A DNA stretch of 64,000 nt, taken from Luteimonas viscosa (GTDB taxonomy: Bacteria > Pseudomonadota > Gammaproteobacteria > Xanthomonadales > Xanthomonadaceae). The stretch lies in NCBI RefSeq assembly GCF_008244685.1, contig NZ_VTFT01000001.1:3203248-3267247 (forward strand). The letters are read 5' to 3'. Positions 1 through 8,138 of this stretch are shown piece by piece. Below the pieces are notes generated by a model. It had not been told where the DNA came from and made no database searches. It was given only the letters and a program-made list of their open reading frames with translations. Made by a program: the position numbers and the translations under genes. Within the stretch, counting starts at the first letter, position 1. Every line of letters begins with the position of its first letter.

Positions 1-1
1 C

Positions 2-2533
2 GACGTGTACCCGGTGACCTCGCGGATGCTGGATGCGCTGCGCGGCAGCTTCAGCTTCCTGCTGGTGATCATCGTCATGTTCTACGCCGGCGAACTGGTG
101 TGGAAGGAACGCGCGGCGAAGATCCACGAAGTCACCGACGCCGCCCCGTTCCCCGGCTGGGTGCCGCTGGCCGCCAAGTTCTGCGTGATCGTCGCGGTGG
201 TGCTTCTCTTCCACGCGATCGGCATGCTCGCCTCCATCGCGATCCAGCTGGCCAAGGGGTTCACCGCGATCGAACCGGCGCTGTACGGCAAGGCCCTGCT
301 GCTCGATTCGGTCCCGTTCGTGCTGATGGGTGGCATGGGGCTGGTGCTGCAGGTGCTGGCGAACAACAAGTTCATCGGTTACGGCCTGCTGGTGCTGGTG
401 GTGCTGTCGCAGATCGTGCTGGGCGTGCTCGACTTCACCCACAACCTGTACACCTTCGGCAGCTGGCCGAATGCGCCGTATTCGGACATGAACGGCTACG
501 GCCACTTCCTCGCGGGGCAGCTGTGGTTCCAGGGCTACTGGGGCGTGCTGCTGCTGGCGCTGCTGTTGCTGAGTGCCGGGCTGTGGGTGCGCGGGGTCGA
601 CCAGGGCTGGCGCCAGCGCCGGGCGCAACTGCGCGCGCGCATGCGTGGCGGGCTCGGCGTGGCCTTCGTCGCGGCGCTGGCGGGGTTCGCCGGCATCGGT
701 GCCTGGCTGTTCTGGAACACCAATGTCCGCAACGAGTACATCTCGCCGGAAGGCCAGCTCGACCTGATGGCGCGTTACGAGAAGGAGTACAAGCAGTACG
801 AGCAGCTGCCGCAGCCGAAGATCGTGGCCAGCCGACCGCTGGTCGACCTGCGGCCCGAGAGCCAGTCGATGACGGCCGATGTGGCCTACACCGTGCACAA
901 TCCGCACCGCGAGCCGATCGCCGACGTCCACCTGCAGGTGGACGACGACGACACGCTCACGTCGGTCGACCTCGGCGGGCAGGCCCTGGCCGCGCACGAC
1001 GCGCCGCTCGGCTACCGGATCTACCGCCTGTCGCGCCCGCTGCAGCCGGACGAGCGGCGCGAGTTCCGCTTCCGAATGGAGTTCCGTCCCAAGGGCATCA
1101 CCAATTCCCAGGCGCAGACCCGGTTCGTCGACAACGGCAGCTTCTTCAACAGCAGCCTGTTCCCGTCGTTCGGCTACAACCCGCGTGCCGAGATCGAGGA
1201 TCGCAACGACCGGCGCAAGCGCGACCTCGGCGAGCCGCGGCGGATGCCCAGACTGGAGGACGAGGCCGCGCGCGCCAACACCTACCTCGGCGACGACGGC
1301 GACTGGATCGATTTCTCGACCACGGTCTGCACCGCACCCGACCAGGTGGCGCTGGCGCCGGGCTATCTCGAGCGCGAGTTCATGCGCGACGGACGCCGCT
1401 GCTTCAGCTATTCCATGGACCAGCCGATGCTCGACTTCTACGCCTTCCTGTCGGCGCGCTGGCAGGTGAAGAAGGGCGTCTACAAGGACATCCCGATCGA
1501 GGTGTACTACGACGCCAGGCACCCGTTCAACGTGGACCGCATGATCGAGGCGACGCAGAAGTCGCTGGGGTATTTCGAGCAGAACTTCACCCCATACCAG
1601 CACCGCCAGTTCCGGATCATAGAGTTCCCGGGCTATGCCAGCTTCGCGCAGGCGTTCGCCAACACGATCCCGTACTCAGAGTCGATCGGATTCATCACCG
1701 ATCTGCGCGACCCGGACAATATCGACTACGTGTTCTACGTCACCACGCACGAGGCCGCGCACCAGTGGTGGGCGCACCAGGTGATCGGCGCCAACGTGCA
1801 GGGCGCGACCATGCTGTCGGAGACCCTGGCGCAGTACTCGGCGCTGATGGTGATGGAGCAGGAATACGGGCGCGCCAACATGCGGCAGTTCCTGCGCTAC
1901 GAACTGGATCGCTACCTGGGAGGACGCGGAGGCGAGCGGATCGAGGAATTGCCGCTGTACCGCAACGAGAACCAGCAGTACATCCATTACCAGAAGGGTG
2001 CTCTGGTGATGTACCGGCTTCGCGAAGAACTCGGCGAGGCCGCGGTGAACCGCGCGCTGCGCCGCTTCCTGCAGGACAAGGGCTACCAGCGGGCGCCGTT
2101 CACGACCTCGCGCGAGCTGGTGGCCTACTTCCGCGATGAGGCCTCGCCCGCACAGCAGGCGCTGATCACCGACCTGTTCGAGAAGATCGTGTTCTACGAC
2201 AACCGCGTGGTCGAGGCGACGTCGAAGCAGCGTGCCGACGGCAGGTACGACGTGACGCTGCGCCTGCACGCGGCCAAGCGCGAGGCCGACGGCAAGGGCA
2301 GGGAGACGCCGGCGGAACTGGACGACTGGATCGAGATCGGCGTGTTCGCGCGCGGCCCATCGGGCAAGGAGCGCGACGAGAAGGTGCTCTACCTGGAGCG
2401 TCACCATGTGACCACGGGGGATCCGGTGGTCACCGTGACCGTCGACGAGGCGCCGTTCGAGGCCGGGTTCGATCCGTATAACAAGCTGATCGACCGGGTG
2501 GCCGACGACAACCGAAGAAAGGTTGCGATGTAG
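2..2533 (+). CDS. ABC-2 type permease / M1 family metallopeptidase fusion (5' partial)
   Basis: The frame is open through the left edge, so this is the 3' part of a larger protein (842 residues visible from the first GTG). The first ~240 residues are strongly hydrophobic, with several membrane spans as in ABC-2 permeases. The rest is a soluble M1 aminopeptidase domain. The gluzincin motif HEAAH lies near residues 582-586 of the visible part and the downstream zinc-ligand glutamate is in SETLAQY. Proteins with a permease half and a C-terminal M1 peptidase half are known in Xanthomonadaceae; their substrate is not established. The gene ends 43 bp before the convergent antiporter gene. Family is well supported; the true start lies outside the window. 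Confidence 0.88.
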   Translation, partial: DVYPVTSRMLDALRGSFSFLLVIIVMFYAGELVWKERAAKIHEVTDAAPFPGWVPLAAKFCVIVAVVLLFHAIGMLASIAIQLAKGFTAIEPALYGKALLLDSVPFVLMGGMGLVLQVLANNKFIGYGLLVLVVLSQIVLGVLDFTHNLYTFGSWPNAPYSDMNGYGHFLAGQLWFQGYWGVLLLALLLLSAGLWVRGVDQGWRQRRAQLRARMRGGLGVAFVAALAGFAGIGAWLFWNTNVRNEYISPEGQLDLMARYEKEYKQYEQLPQPKIVASRPLVDLRPESQSMTADVAYTVHNPHREPIADVHLQVDDDDTLTSVDLGGQALAAHDAPLGYRIYRLSRPLQPDERREFRFRMEFRPKGITNSQAQTRFVDNGSFFNSSLFPSFGYNPRAEIEDRNDRRKRDLGEPRRMPRLEDEAARANTYLGDDGDWIDFSTTVCTAPDQVALAPGYLEREFMRDGRRCFSYSMDQPMLDFYAFLSARWQVKKGVYKDIPIEVYYDARHPFNVDRMIEATQKSLGYFEQNFTPYQHRQFRIIEFPGYASFAQAFANTIPYSESIGFITDLRDPDNIDYVFYVTTHEAAHQWWAHQVIGANVQGATMLSETLAQYSALMVMEQEYGRANMRQFLRYELDRYLGGRGGERIEELPLYRNENQQYIHYQKGALVMYRLREELGEAAVNRALRRFLQDKGYQRAPFTTSRELVAYFRDEASPAQQALITDLFEKIVFYDNRVVEATSKQRADGRYDVTLRLHAAKREADGKGRETPAELDDWIEIGVFARGPSGKERDEKVLYLERHHVTTGDPVVTVTVDEAPFEAGFDPYNKLIDRVADDNRRKVAM

Positions 2534-2576
2534 CGGACCGCCAGCGACTGCGACGCCTGTCGGCGTTGGCGGGCGA

Positions 2577-4415
2577 TCAGCCGCCCGGTGGCGCCGGCGC
2601 CTGCGCCCCGGCTTCGCCGTCGATCCGTTGGCCCTCGCGACGCGGCGTGGTGAACGGCGTCGGCTTTGGCGCGTTGCCGGTGTTGTTGATCAGCAGGGGA
2701 ATGCCGGCGCGGGTGTCGTTGCCGGCGATCTCCAGTTCGAAGCGTTCGGCGTCCAGCCTGCGCACCTGTTCGGCGATGCGCGCGGCCTCGTCGACATCGA
2801 TGCCGATCTCGCGCAGGGCGGCCTCGCCGAACGCCACCGCCGATTCGAAGGTCTCGCGGATCTGGAAGTCGACGCCGGCGTTGACCAGTTTCAGCGAGTG
2901 TTCGCGATCGAACGAGCGCACCAGCAGCTTCGCCTGCGGGAAGTGGTGCTTGGCCAGCTCGACCACGGTGTCGGCCGCGGCGCGGTCGTCGATGCACACC
3001 GCGATCGCGCGTGCGCTGTGCGCCCCGGAGGCGTGCAGCACGTCGAGGCGGCGGCCGTCGCCGTAGAACACCTTGAAGCCGAACTGGGCTGCGCTGGTGA
3101 TCATCTCGATGTCGGTGTCGATGATAGTGACGTCCACGTCGCGCGCCAGCAGCGACTGGCTCATCACCTGGCCGAAGCGGCCGAAGCCGATGATCAGCAC
3201 GCTCCCGGTCTGGCCCTCGACGGCTTCCACGCCGTCGAGCGAAAGCGACTCCTTCGGCGCCAGCCTGCGCATGGCCAGCACCACCAGCGGGGTCAGTACC
3301 ATCGACAGCACCACGATCGCGGTCAGGTTGTCGTTGACCTCGGCATCGATGATGCCGGCGGTTTCCGCCGCCGCATAAAGTACGAACGCGAACTCGCCGC
3401 CCTGCGCCATCAGCGTGGCGCGGTCGAGCGCATCGCGATGGCTGCTGCGCAGCAGCCGTGCTATCAGGTAGATGCACGCCGCCTTGACCAGCATCATCGC
3501 CGGGACCGCGACCAGGATCAGCGTCCAGTTCGCGCGCACCACCGCGAGGTCGAGCGACATCCCCACGGCGACGAAGAACAGCCCGAGCAGGATGCCTCGG
3601 AACGGTTCGATGTCGGCTTCGATCTGGTGGCGGAATGTCGATTCCGACAGCAGCACGCCGGCGATGAACGCGCCCATCGCCATCGACAGCCCGCCCATCT
3701 CCATCAGCACCGCCGCGCCCAGCACCACCAGCAGCGCGGCGGCGGTCATCACCTCGCGCGCCTTGGCGGCCGCCAGGATCCGGAACAGCGGGTTGAGCAG
3801 GAACACCCCGGCGACGATCAGCGCGGCCAGCGAAGCCACGGCGATGCCGAAGCCGACCAGCCTGGGCGGCGCGTCGGGATCGACCGGTGCGTGCGACATG
3901 AACGCGACCAGCGCCAGCAGCGGCACGATCAGCAGGTCCTCGAACAGCAGGATCGAGACCATGCGCTGGCCACGCGGGAGCGCGATGTCGCCGCGCTCGC
4001 CCAGCAACTGCATGACGATCGCGGTCGAGGTGAGCACGAAGCCGGCGCCGGCGATGAATGCCACCTGGGGCGACAGCCCGAACGCGAGGCCCACGCCCGT
4101 CAACGCCAGGGTGCAGGCCGCGATCTGCAGCGCGCCCAGCCCGAAGATCTGCCGGCGCAGGCTCCACAGGTGGGAAGGACGCATCTCCAGCCCGACCACG
4201 AACAGGAACATCACCACGCCCAGTTCGGCGAAATGCAGGATCGATTGCGGGTGCGAGAACCAGCCCAGGCCGAACGGCCCGATCACGAGCCCGGCGGCCA
4301 GGTATCCCAGCACCGGGCCCAGCCCGAGCTTGCGGAACAACGGCACCGCGACCACGGCGGCGCCCAGCAGTGCGACCGCCGCGATCAGGTGGTCGGGGTC
4401 GGCGCCGGCGGCCAC
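2577..4415 (-). CDS. Monovalent cation:proton antiporter-2 (KefB/KefC type)
   Basis: This 612-residue inner-membrane protein has about 12 hydrophobic segments over residues ~10-385 (Na+/H+ exchanger fold). A cytoplasmic RCK/TrkA-N Rossmann domain follows from ~403, with the nucleotide-binding motif IIGFGRFGQ near residue 405. Family members exchange K+ (or Na+) for protons and several are gated by glutathione adducts or NAD(H). The GTG start lies 4 bp after the stop of the upstream DoxX gene, so the two are probably co-transcribed and translationally coupled. No KefF/KefG partner is next to it. The C-terminal ~90 residues beyond the RCK domain are polar and proline-rich at the end. Choice among KefB, KefC and YbaL is not possible from sequence alone. 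Confidence 0.9.
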   Translation of the reverse strand: MAAGADPDHLIAAVALLGAAVVAVPLFRKLGLGPVLGYLAAGLVIGPFGLGWFSHPQSILHFAELGVVMFLFVVGLEMRPSHLWSLRRQIFGLGALQIAACTLALTGVGLAFGLSPQVAFIAGAGFVLTSTAIVMQLLGERGDIALPRGQRMVSILLFEDLLIVPLLALVAFMSHAPVDPDAPPRLVGFGIAVASLAALIVAGVFLLNPLFRILAAAKAREVMTAAALLVVLGAAVLMEMGGLSMAMGAFIAGVLLSESTFRHQIEADIEPFRGILLGLFFVAVGMSLDLAVVRANWTLILVAVPAMMLVKAACIYLIARLLRSSHRDALDRATLMAQGGEFAFVLYAAAETAGIIDAEVNDNLTAIVVLSMVLTPLVVLAMRRLAPKESLSLDGVEAVEGQTGSVLIIGFGRFGQVMSQSLLARDVDVTIIDTDIEMITSAAQFGFKVFYGDGRRLDVLHASGAHSARAIAVCIDDRAAADTVVELAKHHFPQAKLLVRSFDREHSLKLVNAGVDFQIRETFESAVAFGEAALREIGIDVDEAARIAEQVRRLDAERFELEIAGNDTRAGIPLLINNTGNAPKPTPFTTPRREGQRIDGEAGAQAPAPPGG

Positions 4416-4419
4416 GTCT

Positions 4420-4788
4420 TCAGCGCCTGCGCGTGGGCGCTGCGAGCGAGAGCAGCAGGAAGCCGCCGACGATCGCGACGTTCTTCATGAAGTGCAGCAA
4501 CTGCGCGCTGCGTGCCGGCTCGGCCAGCGACCAGAACGGGTGCGAGAGCACGGCGTCGGCCACCATCAGCAGCGCCGCCAGCAGGGCGGTCCAGCGCAGT
4601 TTCCAGCCGGCCGCCATCAACAGGCCCAGCACCAGTTCGGCGGCACTGAAACTCAGGGTGGCGCCGCTGGTCGGCACGCCCTGGTAGGCGTTCCACAGGC
4701 GCCAGGCCCCCATCACGATGAACACGCTGGCCAGCAGCAGGCGGGCGAGGGTGGTGCCGGGGTTCGACGACGGCGAACGGAAGGACAT
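4420..4788 (-). CDS. DoxX family membrane protein
   Basis: The 122-residue product has four predicted membrane helices and the DoxX layout: an N-terminal ARLLLASVFIVMGAWRL segment, a loop, then two central helices and a C-terminal helix. The ATG at 4788 was preferred over more upstream in-frame starts because residues before it are arginine- and proline-rich and do not fit the family. Family members sit in the inner membrane; some take part in thiosulfate or quinone-linked redox, most are uncharacterised. It is the first gene of a probable two-gene unit with the antiporter. No clear Shine-Dalgarno is visible. Family confident, function unknown. Confidence 0.75.
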   Translation of the reverse strand: MSFRSPSSNPGTTLARLLLASVFIVMGAWRLWNAYQGVPTSGATLSFSAAELVLGLLMAAGWKLRWTALLAALLMVADAVLSHPFWSLAEPARSAQLLHFMKNVAIVGGFLLLSLAAPTRRR

Positions 4789-5284
4789 GCGGCGCTCGGA
4801 GGGCGGGACCCGCATAAGGGTGGCATAGCGCCCCGGGCGCTTCCACCCTTCCACCCGACCGAAACCGCCCCGGGCAGCTGGCGCGCCGGGGACGTTGCGC
4901 ACCTGCGTGGCCTGAAGCGGAGCCGCCGGGGCCGCCGCCGCAGCGACCCCAGGGTGAACGCCAGGAGGGCGGGTGCGCCGGCGGCTGGCGCGACGGCGCC
5001 CGAATCCGTACAATGCCGGCGTTTGCAAAACGGCTGCCCGCCGCGTTCCGACGCGGCACACGATCCTGGCAGGCCGGCCACGGGCTCCACCCATGGCGTC
5101 CTCTCCCGCACGTCTTTCGTCGCGCAGACACGGTCCGGAATCTCCGGTCGCCGTCAAAATTTTGCCCGCAACGCGGATCTGGATGGTTCCGGGCAAGCCA
5201 GTCGAAGGCGCTTCTTCGATGTCCGTGTCCACGCCGTGGCTTCACGGCGCGGAGCGCGGTTGGCTGCCACGGAGTACTTTCCCA
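4789..5284. other. 496-bp divergent intergenic region upstream of DoxX and rhlE
   Basis: No convincing gene is present. On the + strand there is a TACAAT hexamer at 5009-5014, a short stem-loop around 5039-5056 and a GGAG Shine-Dalgarno at 5271-5274, 10 bp before the rhlE ATG. Reading frames open here are arginine/proline-rich, as expected for non-coding high-GC DNA. The region must carry the promoters for both flanking units. Confidence 0.6.
5009..5014 (+). promoter_or_regulatory. Candidate -10 box for rhlE
   Basis: TACAAT matches the sigma-70 -10 consensus at five of six positions in an otherwise very GC-rich stretch. No good -35 hexamer is visible 16-18 bp upstream. If used, the rhlE mRNA would have a leader of about 260 nt. 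Confidence 0.3.
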
Positions 5285-6640
5285 ATGACGTTCGAATCCC
5301 TCGGGCTCTCGCCCGCGTTGCTGCGCGCGCTGTCCGATTCCAACTACACCACGCCCACCCCGATCCAGGCGCAGGCGATTCCGCCGGCGCTCGCCGGCAA
5401 CGACATCCTCGGCGCGGCCCAGACCGGCACCGGCAAGACCGCCGCGTTCGGCCTGCCGCTGCTGCAGGCGCTGGCCAGGGAAACCCCGGCCAAGGGGCCG
5501 CGCAAGGCGCGCGCCCTGGTACTGGTGCCCACGCGCGAGCTGGCGGTGCAGGTCAGCGACAGCCTCAAGACCTACGGCCGCCACCTGCGGCTCAACGTGA
5601 CCATGATCTTCGGCGGCGTCGGCATGCAGCCGCAGATCGACAACCTGCGTCGCGGCGTCGACATCCTGGTCGCCTGCCCGGGCCGCCTGCTCGACCACCT
5701 CGACTCGGGGCACGCCAAGCTCGACGGCGTGGAACTTCTGGTGCTCGACGAAGCCGACCGCATGCTCGACATGGGCTTCCTGCCGTCGATCAAGCGGGTG
5801 CTCTCGCGCGTGCCCAAGCAGCGCCAGACGATGCTGTTCTCGGCCACGTTCGAGCCGCGCATCCGTGCGCTGGCGATGGAACTGCTCGACCGCCCGACCG
5901 AAGTGCAGGTGGCCGCGCAGAACACCATCGCCGACACCATCGTGCACCGCGTGCACCCGGTCGACGCCTCGCGCAAGCGCGACCTGCTGGTCGAGATCCT
6001 GTCGACCCGCCACACCGACCAGGTGCTGGTGTTCGGCAAGACCAAGCACGGCTGCAACCGGCTGGCCGAACAGCTCGAGAAGGCCGGCCTGCCGGCGCTC
6101 GCGATCCACGGCAACAAGAGCCAGGCGCAGCGGCAGAAGGCGCTGGACCAGTTCAAGTCGGGCAAGGCGCGGATCCTGGTCGCCACCGACGTGGCCGCGC
6201 GCGGGCTCGACATCCCCAACCTGCCGCTGGTGATCAACCACGACCTGCCGATGGTCGCCGAGGACTACGTGCACCGCATCGGCCGCACCGGCCGCAACGG
6301 CCTGCAGGGCGAGGCGCTGTCGCTGGTGTCGCCGGAAGAGGGCGGGCTGCTGCGCGACATCCAGCGCATGCTCAAGGCCGACATCGCGATGGAGACCGTG
6401 CGCGGCTTCGAGCCGTCGCAGGCACTCCGTCTCGACGGCAACCAGCCCGGTCGCCGTGGCAGCGGTCCGAAGCCCGCCGGCGGCCAGCGTCCGCCGCGCA
6501 AGCCCGCGCATCGCGCGCACGGCAAGCCGCAGGACCGCGGCGCGCATGCGCATGCCGGTCCGAAGCAGTCGCGCGGCGGCGATCGCCGCGGCGGACAGGG
6601 TGCCGGACGCTCGCGCGACGGCGGCAGCGTCCGCGCCTGA
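5285..6640 (+). CDS. rhlE: ATP-dependent DEAD-box RNA helicase RhlE
   Basis: The 451-residue protein starts MTFESLGLSPALLRAL, the usual RhlE N-terminus, which together with a GGAG ten bases upstream fixes the ATG at 5285 although the frame is open farther upstream. Visible motifs are AQTGTGKT (~45), DEADRMLDMGF (~155), SAT in motif III, ARGLDIPNL and HRIGRTGR (~330). The last ~70 residues are a basic Arg/Gly/Pro/His-rich tail typical of RhlE, which binds RNA loosely. RhlE remodels RNA and ribosome precursors and works with the RNA degradosome. A weak hairpin follows the stop. Confidence 0.95.
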   Translation: MTFESLGLSPALLRALSDSNYTTPTPIQAQAIPPALAGNDILGAAQTGTGKTAAFGLPLLQALARETPAKGPRKARALVLVPTRELAVQVSDSLKTYGRHLRLNVTMIFGGVGMQPQIDNLRRGVDILVACPGRLLDHLDSGHAKLDGVELLVLDEADRMLDMGFLPSIKRVLSRVPKQRQTMLFSATFEPRIRALAMELLDRPTEVQVAAQNTIADTIVHRVHPVDASRKRDLLVEILSTRHTDQVLVFGKTKHGCNRLAEQLEKAGLPALAIHGNKSQAQRQKALDQFKSGKARILVATDVAARGLDIPNLPLVINHDLPMVAEDYVHRIGRTGRNGLQGEALSLVSPEEGGLLRDIQRMLKADIAMETVRGFEPSQALRLDGNQPGRRGSGPKPAGGQRPPRKPAHRAHGKPQDRGAHAHAGPKQSRGGDRRGGQGAGRSRDGGSVRA

Positions 6641-6662
6641 CGCCGCACAGAGGTAAGAGAGT

Positions 6663-6682
6663 CTTCTCCCAACCGGGGGAAG
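6663..6682 (+). terminator. Weak stem-loop downstream of rhlE
   Basis: An 8-bp stem (CTTCTCCC / GGGGGAAG, one G-U pair) with a 4-nt AACC loop starts 23 bp after the rhlE stop. No T-tract follows, so it would be at best a weak or Rho-assisted terminator. Confidence 0.3.
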
Positions 6683-6709
6683 CTCTGCGTCTGTTCGTGG
6701 ACCGGGGGC

Positions 6710-6803
6710 CGGGTACGGATGCCCTTGGGTCCGAATGTCCCCCGGCGACGGCCTGCGGCCGTCGCCTCCTCCTTGATTTCGCACCCAAGGGCATCCGCAC
6801 CCG
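6710..6803 (-). repeat. Nested palindromic element, copy 1
   Basis: The outer arms 6710-6735 and 6778-6803 are 26 bp and complementary at 24 positions. An inner perfect 10-bp stem (6744-6753 with 6757-6766, loop TGC) sits inside. On the minus strand the two conserved blocks are GCGAAATCAAGGAGGAGGC and GCCGGGGGACATTCG. These are shared with copy 2 at 6894-6977, while the flanking helices differ in sequence but remain paired. It is called a repeat because of the second copy; an RNA or mobile-element role is only inferred. Confidence 0.8.
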
Positions 6804-6893
6804 GCGTGCCGGACTGTTGGCGTTCAAAGCGCGCAAGCCTGAGTACCTGGCTGGCGCCTGGCGCACGCGCCCGCAAGTCGAGCCTCGTCGTGG

Positions 6894-6977
6894 CCGGTAG
6901 CCCTTTGCGGCGAAATCAAGGGGGAGGCATCCGCGTGCGGCGGATGCCGGAGGACATTCGCCGCAAAGGGCTGCCGG
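6894..6977 (+). repeat. Nested palindromic element, copy 2 (inverted relative to copy 1)
   Basis: The outer arms 6894-6914 and 6957-6977 are 21 bp with one mismatch. The inner perfect 9-bp stem is 6926-6934 with 6940-6948 (loop GTGCG). The conserved blocks read GCGAAATCAAGGGGGAGGC and GCCGGAGGACATTCG. When folded, the unpaired sides ATCAAGGRGGA and GGRGGACA form an asymmetric internal loop identical (R = A/G) to that of copy 1. The two copies are 90 bp apart in opposite orientation. Confidence 0.8.
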
Positions 6978-7098
6978 TCGCGGCGAGGCCCGTCAGGTCG
7001 CGATGACCTGGGGCAATGCGAAGCGGTGGGGTAACAGTCCCTCTTCGCTCCTGCCACGACCGACCCTTTCCGGGAGTTGGGCGAAAAACCGAAAAAAT

Positions 7099-7120
7099 GC
7101 CCCTTCCTTGCGGAAGGGGC
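7099..7120 (-). terminator. Rho-independent terminator of the beta-propeller gene
   Basis: Read on the minus strand there is a perfect 9-bp GC-rich stem (GCCCCTTCC / GGAAGGGGC, 4-nt loop), followed by ATTTTTTC. It lies 18 bp beyond the stop of the leftward gene at 7138. This is the best intrinsic terminator in the window. Confidence 0.85.
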
Positions 7121-7137
7121 AGCCGGGGGGGCCGCGG

Positions 7138-8070
7138 TCAGCGCGGCAACCGCAATCTGGTCCTGTGGAAATCGCTGGGCGCGCCGGCATCGCGGGCGAA
7201 GAACAGCTCGCCGCGCTCCCACAGCACGGTGGGATGGAACTCGTCGGCGGCGGTGTTGACGCAGGGGCCGAGGTTGACGCCGGCCGAGAACCCGCCGCGA
7301 CCGAGCCGGCTCACGTAGAGGTCGCCCCAGCCGTACCCTTCGTCCTCGAGCCCGTCGTCGGGACGATCGAGGCGCACGAACAGCAGGGTCTTGCCGTCGG
7401 GTGAAATCTCCGGGTTGAACTCCCAGCGCTGCGCTGTGTTCACGCCCGGGCCGACGCGTTCCGGGGCGCCGTAGCTGCCATCCCAGCGTCGTTTGCTGCG
7501 CCAGATGTCGACGTCCTCGGTGGGGACCGGAGCCTTGACCCGCGCGAAATAGAGATTGCCGTGCAGGTCGACGCTGGGATACAGCTCGTCGTAGCCGTCG
7601 GCGTTGACCTCGTTGCCCAGGTGCACCGGTTCGCTCCAGCCGTTCCAGGTGCGGCGGACCATCCACAGGTCCATGTCGCCGCGCGGCTGTCCGTCGACCG
7701 GGCGCATCGACGAGAAGAACATCGCCGTGCCGAGCGGGGTGACGAACGGGTCCATGTCGGCGTATTGCCCGGAGAACGGCACCACCACCGGCGTCGACCA
7801 GTGGCCGCCGGGCAGCCGGTGCGAGGTGCGGATCTCGGCGCGCTCGCGCGTGCCCGGCCACCAGCCCTCGCTGTGCGACCAGTAGGCCTGCAGCCGGGTC
7901 GGGGTGAACGACAGGCGCCATTGCCAACTGCCCTCCACCGAGATCACGCCCGGCGCGAAGACCTCGACCGGCGGGCAGCCGTGCCGGTTCGCTCCTGCCG
8001 GTCCGTCGGCATGCGCGCACGCCGCAGCGGCGATCGAGAACACTCCTGCCATCATCGCCATGCGCTTCAT
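7138..8070 (-). CDS. Secreted PD40/TolB-like beta-propeller protein
   Basis: The 310-residue product begins with a Sec signal peptide (basic MKR, hydrophobic core, AHA cleavage region near residue 21). It then shows repeated propeller blades of the PD40 type: PFVTPLGTAMFFSS, ELYPSVDLHGNLYFAR, NPEISPDGKTLLFVR and FHPTVLWERGELFFAR. Such proteins are periplasmic or exported six- or seven-bladed propellers of mostly unknown ligand; some are associated with TolB-like or peptidase functions, but no catalytic domain is present here. It has its own strong terminator and is divergent from the two-component pair at 8139, so it probably forms a single-gene unit. Confidence 0.75.
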   Translation of the reverse strand: MKRMAMMAGVFSIAAAACAHADGPAGANRHGCPPVEVFAPGVISVEGSWQWRLSFTPTRLQAYWSHSEGWWPGTRERAEIRTSHRLPGGHWSTPVVVPFSGQYADMDPFVTPLGTAMFFSSMRPVDGQPRGDMDLWMVRRTWNGWSEPVHLGNEVNADGYDELYPSVDLHGNLYFARVKAPVPTEDVDIWRSKRRWDGSYGAPERVGPGVNTAQRWEFNPEISPDGKTLLFVRLDRPDDGLEDEGYGWGDLYVSRLGRGGFSAGVNLGPCVNTAADEFHPTVLWERGELFFARDAGAPSDFHRTRLRLPR

Positions 8071-8138
8071 CGCGTCGACTCCTGGTTCCGGCTGGGAGCC
8101 CGATTTGGCGTCCCGGCGGCCGGGCGCGCAAACGGCTT

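Noticed and set aside
2523..4490. 655-codon plus-strand frame opposite the KefB/C-type antiporter
   Set aside because: The antiporter and its RCK motif are unmistakable on the other strand; the opposite frame is rich in His/Gln/Arg noise.
6719..7404. Open frames of 95-133 codons through the palindromic region after rhlE
   Set aside because: They run through the inverted repeats and the antisense end of the beta-propeller gene; the translated motifs come from the repeat itself.
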